The notes under the pieces were generated by a model that searched no databases, was not told where the DNA came from, and saw only the letters and a list, made by a program, of their open reading frames with translations. From Erythroxylum novogranatense (Eukaryota > Streptophyta > Magnoliopsida > Malpighiales > Erythroxylaceae), in contig CM057229.1 in assembly GCA_029891385.1 (NCBI GenBank), positions 2,666,001 through 2,730,000 on the forward strand: a stretch of DNA of 64,000 nucleotides. Reading direction: 5' to 3'. Positions within the stretch are counted from its first letter, which is position 1, and the number at the start of each line of letters is the position of its first letter. Made by a program: the position numbers and the translations under genes. Positions 1-11,602 of this stretch are shown here, in pieces.

Positions 1-1895
1 TGCCTACGGTTGGCATCTTGCGTCATTTTTTGAGGATGGGTCAGAGTCCGAGTTCTGGGGCTGGGGTCCCCTTTCTACAATATAAGGAAGCCCGGTACCG
101 CCCGACCGGTACAGCCTCGAAAGTTTCTTCTTGGCAGATGAAGTTCTTCTTCGTGAAAGCCCCAGGGTCTTCCAGCGAGTCTCGCCCGTGGAGGTACCCC
201 TTAGCCGAGCAGTGGAATGATACGTCGAGCGTGTCTCTTAGTAGGGAGGAGTGGAGGTTGATAAATCGTATAAAGGAGCTCGGCCATTACGATTTTGCGG
301 GGCTGATACGAGCCTATTCCGGGGGTGTCTCGGCTAGCTCCTTTCTTATCGACCCCCCGCCACGAGTTAGCGGGCTGGAAGAGGAAAACGTCCCGTCTAG
401 TTGAGCCCTCGGTGTCGAGTTCCTTATTATATTCTTGATTTTTGGTTCCTCTTTCTAATTTGCTTTGTTGCTGTGCAGCCATGGTGAGGATGGAAGACGC
501 TCCTACCCAAGCTTCCAAGTCAAAGAAGTGGGCCGCTCAGAAGGACAAGAGGAAAGAGGCGCAGGCTGGTGGGGGCGCTGTTTTGTCTGTGGGGTTGGGT
601 TCCCCCGCAGTGTCGACGGGTGTTCCACCTGCCGGGGGCCGTCCTACTGATTCGGCATCACTGCTGATTGTGCCCGTCGATGCGGGACAGATATTTCGGG
701 TAGAAGAGGAGGAGGATGCGGATCCTCCTTTTAAGAGGAAGAGATTGGTTCGGCTGGGTGATCTACCGTCCTGCCCGGCGAGTCGGGCCGTGGCAGTGAA
801 AGAGAAGGGCAAGGGAAAGGTGCAAGTCGCGAATCCTGGGAAGTGGGAGTCTGCCCTCCAGTTGGCCAAGGAAGCCACGATCGGGGATCTCGAGGTGTCC
901 CGTTACATTTCCGAGAGGATTACTCCCACTGTGGACGATCAATTCATGGACATGAGGAGTAGCCTGGAGTTAGGGTTCTCAGCTCGTTCATCTCGGTGTG
1001 CGGAGTATGACGACGTCCTTTGCAGTGCTGCAACGTTTGGAAACTCTGAACCAAGAAGTCCAGGACCTCCATAATCAGGTGAAGGCTTTGAAGGGCGAGC
1101 TTTCGGAGGTGAAGGAGGGGAGAGACCTCCTCCAGGCTAAACACGTCCTTGGAAGAGGAGAAGAAGTCCCAGGAGGGGGAGATGGGCGCTTTGTTGGCTC
1201 GACTGGCCAAAGGGGAGGAGGAGAGGGGCGAACTGAAGAAAACGGTGAGGGCGGAGCGGGAGCTTAACAAGAAATATCACCAAGATTGCCATTATGCAGT
1301 GGAAGGTAGAAACAGAGCCGACAACACCGTGCGGGGGGTGCGGTGCTCTGTTAGGAAGCAGCGGATTGAGGCAATTAAGCGATGGAAGACACGGTTTCTG
1401 TACGAGGAGAGTTTAGAGCTCGCCTGTGACATAGCCCTCTCGGTTCTGAGGAGGGGCCACGAGCTCTACACTCCTGAGGGGTCGACGTGCCCTTCATTCG
1501 AGGATTACAGCCGCTTTTTCCTGCAGCTCTCGGGCTTTCTTTGGAAGAGGTCAAGGAGAAGGCTAAGGGGTCGATGGGCGTCATTCCGGATGAAGAGCTG
1601 GATCTCAGCTCCGAAGAAGAGCTTCCTTATGAAGATATTCCTCCGATTGCTTCCCCGGTTCCTACTCCTGCTCCCATTGTGTCGCCCCCTTCTGAGGCTT
1701 CTCGTGGGCATCCGCCTCTCTCCGAGGCTTCTCCTGCTCCCCCGATCATTCAAACCTCCCACTCTGTTGATTTTTAAAGCTCACCTGGTCGAGGTTGTGG
1801 CCAGGGCTAATTCAAGGAATGAACTTGCCTTCAGTTTCTCAACTATCTTCCGTGTTTATATTCTTTATTTTCGATCCGTAGTAGAATTTAGCTAA
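1..1895 (+). pseudogene. Antisense ORF of a Tat-lineage retrotransposon (plant 'putative gypsy-type transposon' protein), decayed, cut by left window edge
   Basis: A GC-rich coding stretch broken into successive frames: up to 404, then about 481-1030, about 998-1140, 1149-1550 and 1550-1777, so at least three frameshifts. The middle part is a highly charged, Glu/Lys-rich coiled coil (about 1030-1270). The C-terminal part is acidic, then Pro/Ser-rich, and ends near 1777. The reading direction is opposite to the integrase/RT frames at 3.0-5.8 kb and lies beyond integrase. That is the arrangement known for the extra antisense ORF between pol and the 3' LTR in some Tat-lineage Ty3/gypsy elements. 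A possible intron acceptor (ctgtgcag) lies just before 481. The function of this protein family is not established. The assignment to the retroelement rests on position and overall character, not on a recognised catalytic motif. Confidence 0.6.
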
Positions 1896-1902
1896 GTCGT
1901 TC

Positions 1903-2712
1903 ATGGCCAACCAACATCGAGATCGATCTGTGGTTGAGGCTGAGCTGTGGTCCCAAGGACCCTGTCTTGGCGACCATGCCGATCGATGGCGAAGTCGATC
2001 GATGGTTTCAAGGATCGTCTTGGTAACCTGGATGATCCGTCGGACGAGGTCGAGCTATGGTCCCGAGGACCTTGCTTTGGTGACCGATCGATCGTAGCAG
2101 TTGATGGTTCCGAGGATTGTCTCGGTAACCTGCTCGACCTGTCGGGTGACCGATCGACCGTAGTCGATCGATGGCGAAGTCGAACGAGTATCTTGTCTTG
2201 GCAACCCAACCGACCGTAGTCGGTCTATGGAGATGCCGAGCGATGGCGAGCGAGGTCCCAAGGATCTTGTTTTGGCGACCGATCGACCGCAGTCGATTAG
2301 TATCGATGCCGAGCGAGGATCTCAAGGATCTTGTCTTGGCGACCTGACCGACCGTAGTTGGTCTATGGAGATGGCGAGCGAGGGTCCCAAGGATCTTGTC
2401 TTGACGATCCGACCGATTATAGTCGGTCTATGGAGATGGCGAGCGCGAGCGAGGGTCCCAAGGATCTTGTCTTGGAGACCTGACCGATTGCAGTCGGTCT
2501 ATGGAGATGGCGAGCGCGAGCGAGGGTCCCAAAGATCTTGTCTTGGTTACCCGACCGATTGTAGTCGGTCTATGGAGATGCCGGGCGAGGGCGAGGGTCC
2601 CAAGGATCTTGTCTTGGCGACCCGACCGATTGTAGTCGGTCTATGGAGATGGTGAGCGAGAGTCCCAAGGATCTTGTCTTGACGACCCGACCGACCGTAG
2701 TTGGTGTATGGA
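1903..2712. repeat. Degenerate tandem repeat array, unit about 64-71 bp, in the 3' region of the Tat element
   Basis: The motif caaggatcttgtcttg recurs near 2258, 2326, 2389, 2458, 2529, 2600 and 2663, each followed by a gacc-rich stretch and the phrase gtcggtctatggagatg. More diverged units extend left to about 1903, where gatcgatcg and ccgaccg words dominate. Unit length varies (roughly 62-71 bp) and neighbouring units differ by a few substitutions. The array lies between the integrase end and the antisense ORF, the place where Tat-lineage elements are known to carry variable tandem repeats. ORFs predicted through it are repeat artefacts. About 290 bp of unremarkable spacer separates it from integrase. 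Confidence 0.85.
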
Positions 2713-3000
2713 GATGCCGAGCGATGGCTGATTGGATTTTCTACTCTTTGCCACATATAATGTAACTCTTTATTGTCAAGAAATCTGAAACCCCTTTATT
2801 AATGATAACGAGGGCGTGAGCCGTTAAAAAACCTGCCTGACAGGGACAGGAAAAAGGTACCCTCAAGTGTTGTACAAAAACATTATTGAACAAACATTAA
2901 TCAAAATAAGACTTATCTATTGGTAGAACGCCTTTAGGTTTCGGGAGTTCCACGGCCTTGGTAGAATTTTCCCATTCGCATCGCGTAGAATGTAAGAGCC

Positions 3001-5837
3001 ATGCCCGGCTTGCTTAATCACCCGATAAGGTCCTTCTCACGTTTGTCCGAGCTTTCCATGATGCTTCTCGGCTGCCTCGGCCTTTCGCAGGACGTACCCA
3101 CCTATCTTTACATCGCTCGGCTTTACCCTTTTGTTGTAGAATTTGGTCACTTTTTGCCTGATCGCTTCCGATCGAGCGGCTGCTCTTTCCCTGTCCTCAC
3201 TGAGGAGAACGAGCTCCGCTCTATGGGCTTCATCATTCCGCTCTTCTTCATAGCCGGACACCCTTTGATTATGCAACGTCACTTCTACTGGAACCAGGGC
3301 TTCTGCCCCGAAGGTCATTCTGAACGGTGTTTTCCTTGTGGCTTCGTTCAGTGTGGTTCTGTATGCCCACAACACTTCGTCTAGTTCTTCCACCCAGGTC
3401 TTTCGGCCATCTAGGCGCTTCTTGAGAGCATTAATTATCTCTTTATTGGTGTTCTCCGCGAGATCGTTGCTTTGGGGATGGGCTACCGAAGTCAGCTGTA
3501 GCTTGATCTTTAGTCGGTCGCAGAAATCTCTGAACTTGTCGTTGTCAAACTGCCGACCGTTATCCGTAACCAACACCATGGGCTTCCCGAAGCGGGTGAG
3601 TATATTCTTTGTCACAAAGTTCTCTACCTTCTGCTCAGAAATTGTAGCGACCGCTTCCGCTTCTGCCCATTTGGTGAAGTATTCCACCGCCACTATCAAG
3701 AACCTCTTCTCCCGGGACCAAGAGGGAAAGGCCCCAGTATGTCCATTCCCCATTGAGCAAACGGGATAGGATGACTCACAATTTTCATCCTTTCGTTCGG
3801 CTAGTGAGACAGGCTGCTGTTTCTCTGATAGGCCTCACATCGGTCGACTTTCTCCTGGCAGTCTCTTCTCATAGTCGGCCAGTAGAACCCCTGTCTGATC
3901 AGTCTGTGAGCCAACATTCTGCCTCCTACGTGGTTTCCGCACATCCCTTCATGGACTTCGGCCATTGCCTTCTCGGCTTCTTCTTCATTCAAGCATCGAA
4001 ACAGTGGTCAGTCGTAAGACCGCTTGTATAGAGTGTCGTTAATGACCGTGTACTCGGCTGTCTTTATTCTTAGTTTCTTGGCCTCCGACACGTCTTCCGG
4101 TTGTTTTCCCTCTAAAAGGTATTGTGTGATCGGTTCCATCCAACTCGATTGACTGGTACCTACATCGAGAGTTTCCTTGGCTTTTTGAATGCTAGGCCGG
4201 TCTAGTCGTTCGACCAGAACATTGTTCATGGCATCGCGGTCGGAAGCCATTTTAGAGAGCGCGTCCGCTTTAGCATTTTGAGCTCGTTCTATTATGTTGA
4301 TCGAGTACTGTTCGAAATTGCTCAACTCCTGCTTTACCAGCTTCAGGTACTTGATCATGTTGTTCCCCTTGGCCTCATACTGCCTGGTGACTTGGCCGAC
4401 CACCACTTGGCTATCACTATATATCTTTAGATGCCTTATCTCCATTTCCTTAGCTAGTTGGAGACCGGTTATCAGGGCCTCGTATTTTGCTTCGTTATTG
4501 GAGGCTTTGAACTCAAGTCGAATGGCGTATTCCACCTTTTCTTCATTGTGCGGGTTAATCAGCACTACTCACGCTCCACATCCCTCGGCATTGGATGACC
4601 CGTCAACAAACAAGCTCCAGGCAGGGAGCTCCTCCTCCTTCGAGTTAGGTTGGCTCATCTCCGCGATGAAGTCTGTGAACACCTGCGCTTTAATGGTCGT
4701 GCGAGGTCTATACTGTATGTCGAACTCTCCCAGCTCTACCGCCCATTTTATTAACCGACCCGAAGTTTCGAGCTTTTGAAGGCACTGCCGGAGGGGTTGG
4801 TCGGTCCATACCTCAATTGTATGACTTTGGAAGTAGGGCCTTAGCTTCCGAGCCGCCATTATCAGGGAGATGGCTAGTTTCTCTATAGGCGTGTATCGCA
4901 TTTCTGATCCGGTCAATACTTTGCTGACGTAATAGACAGGGTGTTGTTCGTTTCCCTTCGATCGAATAAGTACCGCGCTGATCGACCTCCGTAACCGCCA
5001 AGTATAAGATCAGGTTCTCTCCCTCTGCCCGGCTTTGCAGGATAAGCGGGCTGGACAAGTATTGCTTCAAGTGTTGAAAAGCTTTCTCGCATTCGTCCGG
5101 CCATTGGAATTGTGTTACGTTCACCTTCTTCAAGATTTTGATAAAAATGGGAGGCACTTGTCTCCCACTCTGGAGATGAATCTGCTTAGAGAGACTATCC
5201 GACCGGTCAATACCTGCACTTCTTTTAAGCATTGAGGCGAGGGCATTTGGATGATGGCTTCGATCTTCTCTGGATTAGCCTCAATACCCCGTTGAGTGAT
5301 CATAAACCCTAGAAATTTTTCAGATGCCACCCCAAAAACGCATTTTTTCGGGTTCAGCTTCATCTGAAATTTATTCAGGGTCTGGAAGACCTCATTGAGA
5401 TCTTTCACATGCTCCGTGGCCGTCTTACTTTTTACCACCATATCATCGACATAAGCTTCCACCGACCGGCCGATCTGCTTTTTAAAGACTTACATGACGA
5501 GTCGCTGATAGGTCGCCCCCGCGTTCTTCAAGCCAAAAGGCATTACTTGATAGCAATATGTGCCTTGATCGGTTATGAAGGCGGTGTTTTCTTCGTCTTC
5601 CAGACTCATTTGAATCTGGTGATAGCCCGAGAAAGCGTCCAGGAAGCTAAGGAGTTAATGCCCTGAGGTAGAGTCTACTAGCTGGTCGATCTTGGGCAAG
5701 GGAAAACTGTCTTTTGGATATGCTTTGTTCAAATCGGTGAAATCTATGCACATTCTCCACTTCCCATTCTTCTTTTTCACTAAAACCACATTGGCGAGCC
5801 ATTCAGGGTACTTGACTTTGCGGATGAACTGTAACAT
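3001..5837 (-). pseudogene. Ty3/gypsy Tat-lineage pol remnant: RT, RNase H, second RNase H, integrase
   Basis: Minus-strand coding blocks in pol order: RT fingers/palm (5837-5655, with LANVVLVKKKNGKWRM and FTDLNKAYPKDSFPLP), a frame-broken middle RT, then the YVDD catalytic motif (5462-5130). Next come the RNase H/connection region (5232-4569), a second, archaeal-type RNase H (4565-4008, with KYEALITGL and YSDSQVVVGQV), the integrase HHCC region (3992-3801) and the integrase core (3753-3037). Dual RNase H domains are a hallmark of the Tat (Ogre/Retand) lineage. The frames are split by several stops and shifts. At the first integrase catalytic position the usual Asp before YFTKW is Glu; the second (VTDNGRQF) and third (AENTNKE) acidic residues are present. 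The protease and N-terminal RT are missing because another element replaces them upstream. The copy is not functional. Confidence 0.93.
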
Positions 5838-6308
5838 CCCGTTACTGTTAACAAGGATATTTTGATAAATTGGGACAGACTGATAGGTTTCATTGCATTC
5901 ACTGACTGAGCATGTTACCGGCCTCTAATTATAGAGGAACAGGTTTATTGCATATGCATTTATTCATAGGTACATGCATTCATGATTTTCCAGAGAAATT
6001 GTGAATTGGAATTTCTCAATCGATCGCACCGATTGGATTGTGACCGATTGAGAAATTAGAGTTATGGGTCCAATTGACTGATTGAAAATATTTTAAGTGT
6101 AATTGGAAAGTAATAATGGCTTATAGGAAATTTTCGAGAATTCGGAGGAAATGCCGGACGGAAATATTTGAGAGATCGATCGATTGATTGTATGGTATCG
6201 AAAGAATTATCCAAGGGCAATGGAAAATTAGAGTGATCTTGATAGAAATAAACATGTTGAGCTATTGAGATTTCGAGACGAAAATTGGGTGAATCGGAGA
6301 CCCTTGTC

Positions 6309-6316
6309 TATAAATA
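6309..6316 (+). promoter_or_regulatory. Probable TATA box of the nested element's 5' LTR
   Basis: TATAAATA lies about 480 bp into the LTR and is followed by a less AT-rich, C/T-containing stretch. This is where a plant LTR promoter would start transcription. There is no experimental support. Confidence 0.5.
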
Positions 6317-6698
6317 GCTAAGTTTGGAATGTGGGAATTACCTAAGGCATTTCTTCTTATTTCCCACGGTGATCTTGCGATTCCTCCCAACGGTGAGAGA
6401 TCCTTCGATTTCTTCTTATGGTTTCTTCCTTATGGTTAGTCTAACATGTTTATAGTGATTGGTGAAGGTTAGAGGTTCTGAGGTTGGTGGATCGTTGATT
6501 TGGAGGATTTAGGGTTACGGTGGAATCGTGGATTTGAGCTTGATTGGTAAGTTTTAATGTCATTAATGTTGCTATTAATGGTTAGTTGTCACATTTATGG
6601 CATTTATTGTATTTGAATGCGTAGTGGGGAGTGTTTAATACTGGTTTTAGAGAGAGAGAGGTCGGAAATCAATCGAAGAAGACGATAGGGCCTTCGCA

Positions 6699-6811
6699 CG
6701 TCGCGACGAGCGCAGAGGCGTGTGGGGTTCGTCGCGACGAGTAATTAAATTTATTCGTTGCAACGAGCTCGGGTAGACGTCGCGACGAGCGCGGTTTGGT
6801 ACGTCGCGACG
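6699..6811. repeat. Cluster of a 10-bp perfect palindrome inside the LTR
   Basis: CGTCGCGACG occurs at 6699-6708, 6730-6739, 6778-6787 and 6802-6811. A variant, CGTTGCAACG, which is also palindromic, is at 6756-6765, and a partial copy lies near 6838-6845. Copies are 22-31 bp apart, close to multiples of a helical turn. The surrounding LTR is otherwise AT-rich, so this is a local GC- and CpG-rich island. Confidence 0.85.
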
Positions 6812-8650
6812 AATGAGCGTTTCACCCCGCGACGAAGGGCGCAGGATCGCAGCGAAGGGAACTGTTTCATTGGTTTAATTATGGCTTATTGGGCTTAATT
6901 CATGGTATAGACCTCCGATTGAGGTAATTCCAGATTCATTGTTAACTAGAGAAAGAGGTATACAATTGAGAATAATTAGGAGAATTGGAATGTAATTATG
7001 ATGGTACTGATTCATAGAGACTAAGGTCAATTAAGGTTCATAGTATGACCTAAGTACTGAATTGAGACAACTGAGTTATAATTGGGATTTTCAATGGATG
7101 ATTTGACCGATTAATAGGAAATTGCTATAGGGACATTGCATTGAGGAAATTGACTGAATTTTAAGACTGGATCAATTATTGTCGATCAACTGAGCGAAGA
7201 GTTAGAATTGGGCCTCAGAGTCCAAAATTGGGTTTTAGCACCGGAAATCGTGAACATGCATTGTACATCATTTTACTGAGACATATGCATTACTGAACTG
7301 ATTAATTGAGCATCTAGTGATAGAACTGTATTTTACTGTTATAGAGGCGCCGTTGGATCATCATTCCACGGACAGTGCTGAAACTTCCAGGCAGTAGCTC
7401 GGAAGTTACAGGTGAGTAACCTAGTTGGTTTCTCAAATTCCTGATTGTTTAAATGCTTAATGTGAATTACTTGTCAAAAGTGGCAGTATGATTCTTGAAA
7501 TGTTCGAAATGTACATGATCAAATGACATGTTCCTCAGATCTTGGATTGGATTATCGACCGAATCAATTATCGCATGATCTTGAGAAATACAATCTCGGG
7601 CTTTTATAGCCATACACCGAATCATCGAATCTTGAATTACCGAACGCCGCATTGCATGCATGAATGCATGATCGATAATGGAATGTGACCCAAGTTGCTA
7701 ATATCATTGAAAAGAGCCTCGAGCTCGAACATTTGATCTTGTGCCTAGCCCTGGAGGGGAGAAATCTCGACGCGTCCCCACCGATCACCGATCGAGCGCC
7801 GGGCACAACATGAATAATCGAAAAGAGTCTCATATGCATTGCACACATGAATGTGAGTTGTGACAATGACCGATTACGTGATGACATGATCTACGGTGAA
7901 TCGCAATATGATATCGCAATTGTTTCGTTATTCGTAAATCGCCGCATATCTGCGAACCGTGATATGACATCAGTAAATCGTTATGTATGATTATCGTAGA
8001 TCGTTATAAACTCATGAAGCGGTGATGCAATATCGTAAACATCAGATATAGCACTCGTAATTAGTGTACGATATCGTTAATTGACTAATATCAGATTGTC
8101 AGACGCCTACGCGTAATCATGATTTGAGTGAACCATCGACGATGGTTTCACCTTGAGTTCATAAACTCACCCAACATTGCAACTATTTTTCGAGGATTGA
8201 AGAGTACCCGTTAGACGAACGGGAGTATGTCTCTTGCATTGGAGTCGGAGACTTGGGTGGGATCGATTAGCGTCGCATTAATGTCTTTCTAAGTCGTGTG
8301 TAAATTTGTATTTCGCGATTTACGCTTAGTTGAAATGTTATCAGATAGGACCCCAAATTGATAAATGTATAATTGAAATGTGATCACTGAAATTGTGTTT
8401 TGATCGAGTGCACTCTTTTTAAAGTGGGCCCAGTATGATTATTGTAATAGTGTTTTGATTGAAAATGTTTCCGTATCGCGGGCCCAAATGGTTTATTGAT
8501 TTCTGCGCACTCAAATGTTTTCAAAAGAAAATGTTTCTTGGATAATTGATGCTTTGATCGCTTCTAAAGATACCACCCTCAAGGCTCACGGGCTTGGATA
8601 TCACTGTAGATGTCGGGTTCGGGTCTGGCGGGAGTGGGGTGCTACATTTG

Positions 8651-8662
8651 TGGTATCAGAGC
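8651..8662 (+). other. Primer-binding site (initiator Met-tRNA type) of the nested element
   Basis: TGGTATCAGAGC lies four bases after the 5' LTR end. It is the classic plant sequence complementary to the 3' end of initiator methionine tRNA, used to prime minus-strand DNA synthesis. It fixes the element's plus-strand orientation and its LTR boundary. Confidence 0.92.
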
Positions 8663-11202
8663 CCAAAAGTACGATTGTACATGGGCGTTCTGACATTTGT
8701 ACTGAGTTACATGCATTAAAGTCGTCATAGCAGACGGTAGTAACTGATCCCTAGTAGAGTCACATGAGTATGTCCCAATTGTTTAAGTGGTTAGAAGTGG
8801 CCAAGAAAAGATGATATGTGAGAACGTGATAGATGGAAACTGTGGACAACATGGAATAACAGAAAGTGTATAGTTTGATCTGATAAAAGACGATTAAAGT
8901 GTATTGGTATTGGTGGATATATTACCGACTGTGACACCCGTGTTATATCGGGGCATATCCTTGAATGTAGGGTATGAAGTTATAGTTATGGATTGATAGA
9001 GGTAAATAGAGATATGATGGGAATGACAAGATTGAAAGTGTATAAATAGAGCGGGTATAATAAAATGTTCTGTGATCTAGAAAAGTTAAAATTGGAATTG
9101 ATTACTGAAACAAGAGGTAGTGTATAAGAGTTATGACTTGAGTCAGATTATGTTAGTAAGGAATCCAGAATGATTGTACGTCTATGACATTGAATTGAGA
9201 GTGCAAAATTCATGGGTATGGTGCATTAATGAGAGGACTGAAATATAAGATACTGATAATGATAGATGACAGAGTGGTCAAGGTTTAGTTGAATTGCCTA
9301 AGTAAACGCACACCTGATTATGGGAGCCCTGTGGTGAGTGAAAATTTTAAGCTCAATTGTTTCATATGTGTAGAGATTATGAGAAGAGATTGATGAGTTA
9401 GTAGCTAAGTTCTAGTTGTAGTCCTTATCGTTTAAAGTTCAATATGAGTTAGAATAAGAGACGAAAATGATTATAGTAATCAGAATGAATAGAGAGTGGT
9501 TATGACCCTCACGATTGGGAACGACTGTAAAAAGAGAAAGTGTGGTCAAAATTTAATGAAAATAAAGTATCCTTAGTGTGAGTGACAAATTGGTATTTTG
9601 ACGCAATGATTTTTTTTTTACGGTATGTACTGTAATGAACGATATTAAAAAGAGATGTTCTTGGTATGTGGATTATAGCATAGATTGATCTACAGGGGAT
9701 ATTGAGTATAACTGGAATTGATTTCCTATGGTATTAAAAATGATTGACAATAAATAATCACGATAGTTGATAAGATGACTCTGATTATATAAGAGAATTA
9801 CTGAACATAAAGGAAATGGTAATTGCGATTATGAGAAGAGTATAGGTTTGTGTATATTTTGTGTAATCGTGTTCTGAAAGTACAAAAGTGATATGATGAA
9901 TATGTTATCAACCCAATTTGTAATGATGGCAATAAACTGGATTATGTGGAGAAATTAGGGTAAAGGAATACGTGTCAGAATGTGTTATGATGAAACTGAG
10001 AAAGTTATAAGAAAATTGTTCCTCCTTAGAGACAATCGATATTTAGAGAATGATACGGATTGATTATGGGTATAAGGAATTTATTGTATCACTGAAGAGT
10101 AAAGTGTCTCAATTGTACCTAAACTGGAAAGTGACTATGAGCATCGATGATCGATTCAATACATTTAAAAGTGAAGAAGATAAATTGGGAATTCATAGGA
10201 TGAAATTGACGTATAGTCTGAATTGATTGCAGCCATATTAGTTGTTGCATTGGTGACACCACTTGTGCAGTGTATATGTTAAGAGTAAATGAATCTGTAA
10301 TGGGGATTTAGAACGTAAATTGTATGGCAATGTGTCGAGTTGATTGTTATCGAGGTGATGAGAATCTTATGAGATTAGTGTTTTAACACTAAAGAGATGT
10401 AATTGGATAAGCAATAAATGAAATATTTCAAAGTGTATCGCCTCGGCCAAAATGCATAAATAGAGATAATCTGTTAATCGATAAATGAAATGTTTCCAAG
10501 TGTATCACTACGGTATAGATGCACTTAGATGAGGATAAGAGCGTAAAAGGGAGAAACTGAATTTGTTATAAGTAACCTCTATGTGACTGTGATGTGAATT
10601 AAGCTATGGATTGGTAATTCTGTAAAAGAGGTTTCGGATCCAAATTGTTACATAGACAGGATTAGGAAATATTGTTGGGATACGATATATGTGTTAATGA
10701 TATTGAAAGTGACGAATTATGAGTAATTTTAATGAAATAGTGAGACAGTGTTGAGTACGGAAAAAGTGAATGGTTATTGATCGCATTGATTTCAGTTCAT
10801 TGGCAGAAATTACTCGAGTAGCGATTTAAACGGGGAAACTAAATTCGTTATTAAATGGCCTCTATGCGACTGTGGTATGAATAGATTGGTAAAGTGGTTT
10901 ATAACCAAAAAGATGATTCTGATTCATAAAGTGTTTTATGGACTGGAATAAGAAACATTGTTAAGATTTGATAAATGTGTTAATGGTACCGAACGTGAAG
11001 ATTTGCGAGTAATTATGAGGAAACAGTTAAGGCAGTGTAGAAACTGAGAAAGGAAAAAGAGTAACTGATTGTATTGATTTAGTAAATTGATGTAACTCGG
11101 TCATATAAGGAAAAGAGTGTGAATCATAATGGAAAGGGACGGATCAATTCTCCTGTCCTCCTGATCAACTGTATGTGAAATTTCGAGGACAAAATTTTTA
11201 TT
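8663..11202 (+). other. Non-coding interior of the nested element
   Basis: About 2.5 kb with frequent stops in all frames and no gag, protease, RT, RNase H or integrase motif that I can find. It contains a short duplicated stretch (around 10416 and 10478, ataaatgaaat context). It also contains a longer diverged direct duplication: 10549-10790 resembles 10829-11090, sharing a gaaact...cctctatg..actgtg order and a later tgtgttaatg word. This fits a large retrotransposon derivative mobilised by proteins from another element. A fully decayed coding region cannot be excluded. Confidence 0.65.
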
Positions 11203-11210
11203 AGGAGGGG
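11203..11210 (+). other. Polypurine tract of the nested element
   Basis: AGGAGGGG lies six bases before the 3' LTR start at 11216, preceded by the gaggacaaaattttta context typical of the 3' end of Tekay/Del-type chromoviruses. It is the expected plus-strand primer. Confidence 0.85.
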
Positions 11211-11215
11211 TGAAT

Positions 11216-11602
11216 TGTAACATCCTTCTATCATAATAAGTGGTATTTTGATAAATTGGACGATGATAGGTTTCATTGCATTCCTTGATCGAGCATGTTA
11301 CTGGCCTCTAATTATAGAGGAATAGGTTTATTGCGTATGCATTTATTCATAGGTACATGCATTCATGATTTTCCGGTAGAGAATTGTGAATTGGAATTTC
11401 TTGAATCGATCGCCTTGTTGGATTGTGATGATTGAGAAATTAGAGTTCTTGGGTCCAATTGGTGATTGAAAATAGTTAACTGTAATTGGAAAGTAATAAT
11501 GGCTTATAGGAAATTTTCGGAGAATTCGGGAGGAAATACCCGGACCGGAAATATTTGAGAGATCAATCGATCGATCAGTATGGTCTTGAAAGAATTATCC
11601 AA
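11216..11602 (+). repeat. Truncated 3' LTR of the nested element
   Basis: Begins TGTAACATCC and matches the first ~390 bp of the 5' LTR up to the shared word gaaagaattatccaa. It then switches abruptly to Tat gag sequence at about 11603. The rest (about 2.4 kb) is missing, so the element lost its right end after insertion. Confidence 0.85.

Larger units (their letters stand above)
5830..8646 (+). repeat. 5' LTR of the nested element, about 2.8 kb
   Basis: Starts TGTAACATCC at 5830 and ends ...GTGCTACA at 8646, so it has TG..CA termini. The end is fixed by the primer-binding site four bases downstream. The first ~390 bp match the truncated 3' LTR at 11216-11602 with a few small indels and substitutions. 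A promoter-like TATAAATA lies at 6309-6316. A cluster of the palindrome CGTCGCGACG occupies 6699-6811. ORFs across 7467-7887 are chance frames in non-coding LTR. About 2.8 kb is long for an LTR but usual for Del/Tekay-type chromoviruses. Confidence 0.85.
5830..11602 (+). mobile_element. Non-coding chromovirus-like LTR retrotransposon (LARD-type) nested in the Tat element, 3' end truncated
   Basis: The two ends are direct repeats: the sequence from 5830 (tgtaacatcc) recurs from 11216. Behind the first LTR there is a primer site, and before the second a polypurine tract, so both LTRs and a complete 2.6-kb interior are recognisable. The interior has no gag or pol reading frame. The pre-LTR context, with a gaggacaaaattttta stretch followed by aggagggg, is the one I know from Tekay/Del chromoviruses, as are long LTRs. 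The 3' LTR stops after about 387 bp, exactly where Tat gag sequence begins, so no target-site duplication can be scored. The insertion, or a later deletion, removed the end of gag, the protease and the start of RT of the host element. Confidence 0.85.

Noticed and set aside
2008..2756. Overlapping ORFs on both strands at 1.9-2.75 kb
   Set aside because: They follow the tandem repeat and lack any domain. A repeat unit not carrying stops produces open frames on both strands.
3001..3769. Plus-strand ORFs opposite integrase
   Set aside because: They are shadows of the integrase coding frame on the minus strand.
7467..7887. Minus-strand ORFs in the long LTR
   Set aside because: No recognisable motif, inside a non-coding LTR, and not shared with any known retroelement protein.
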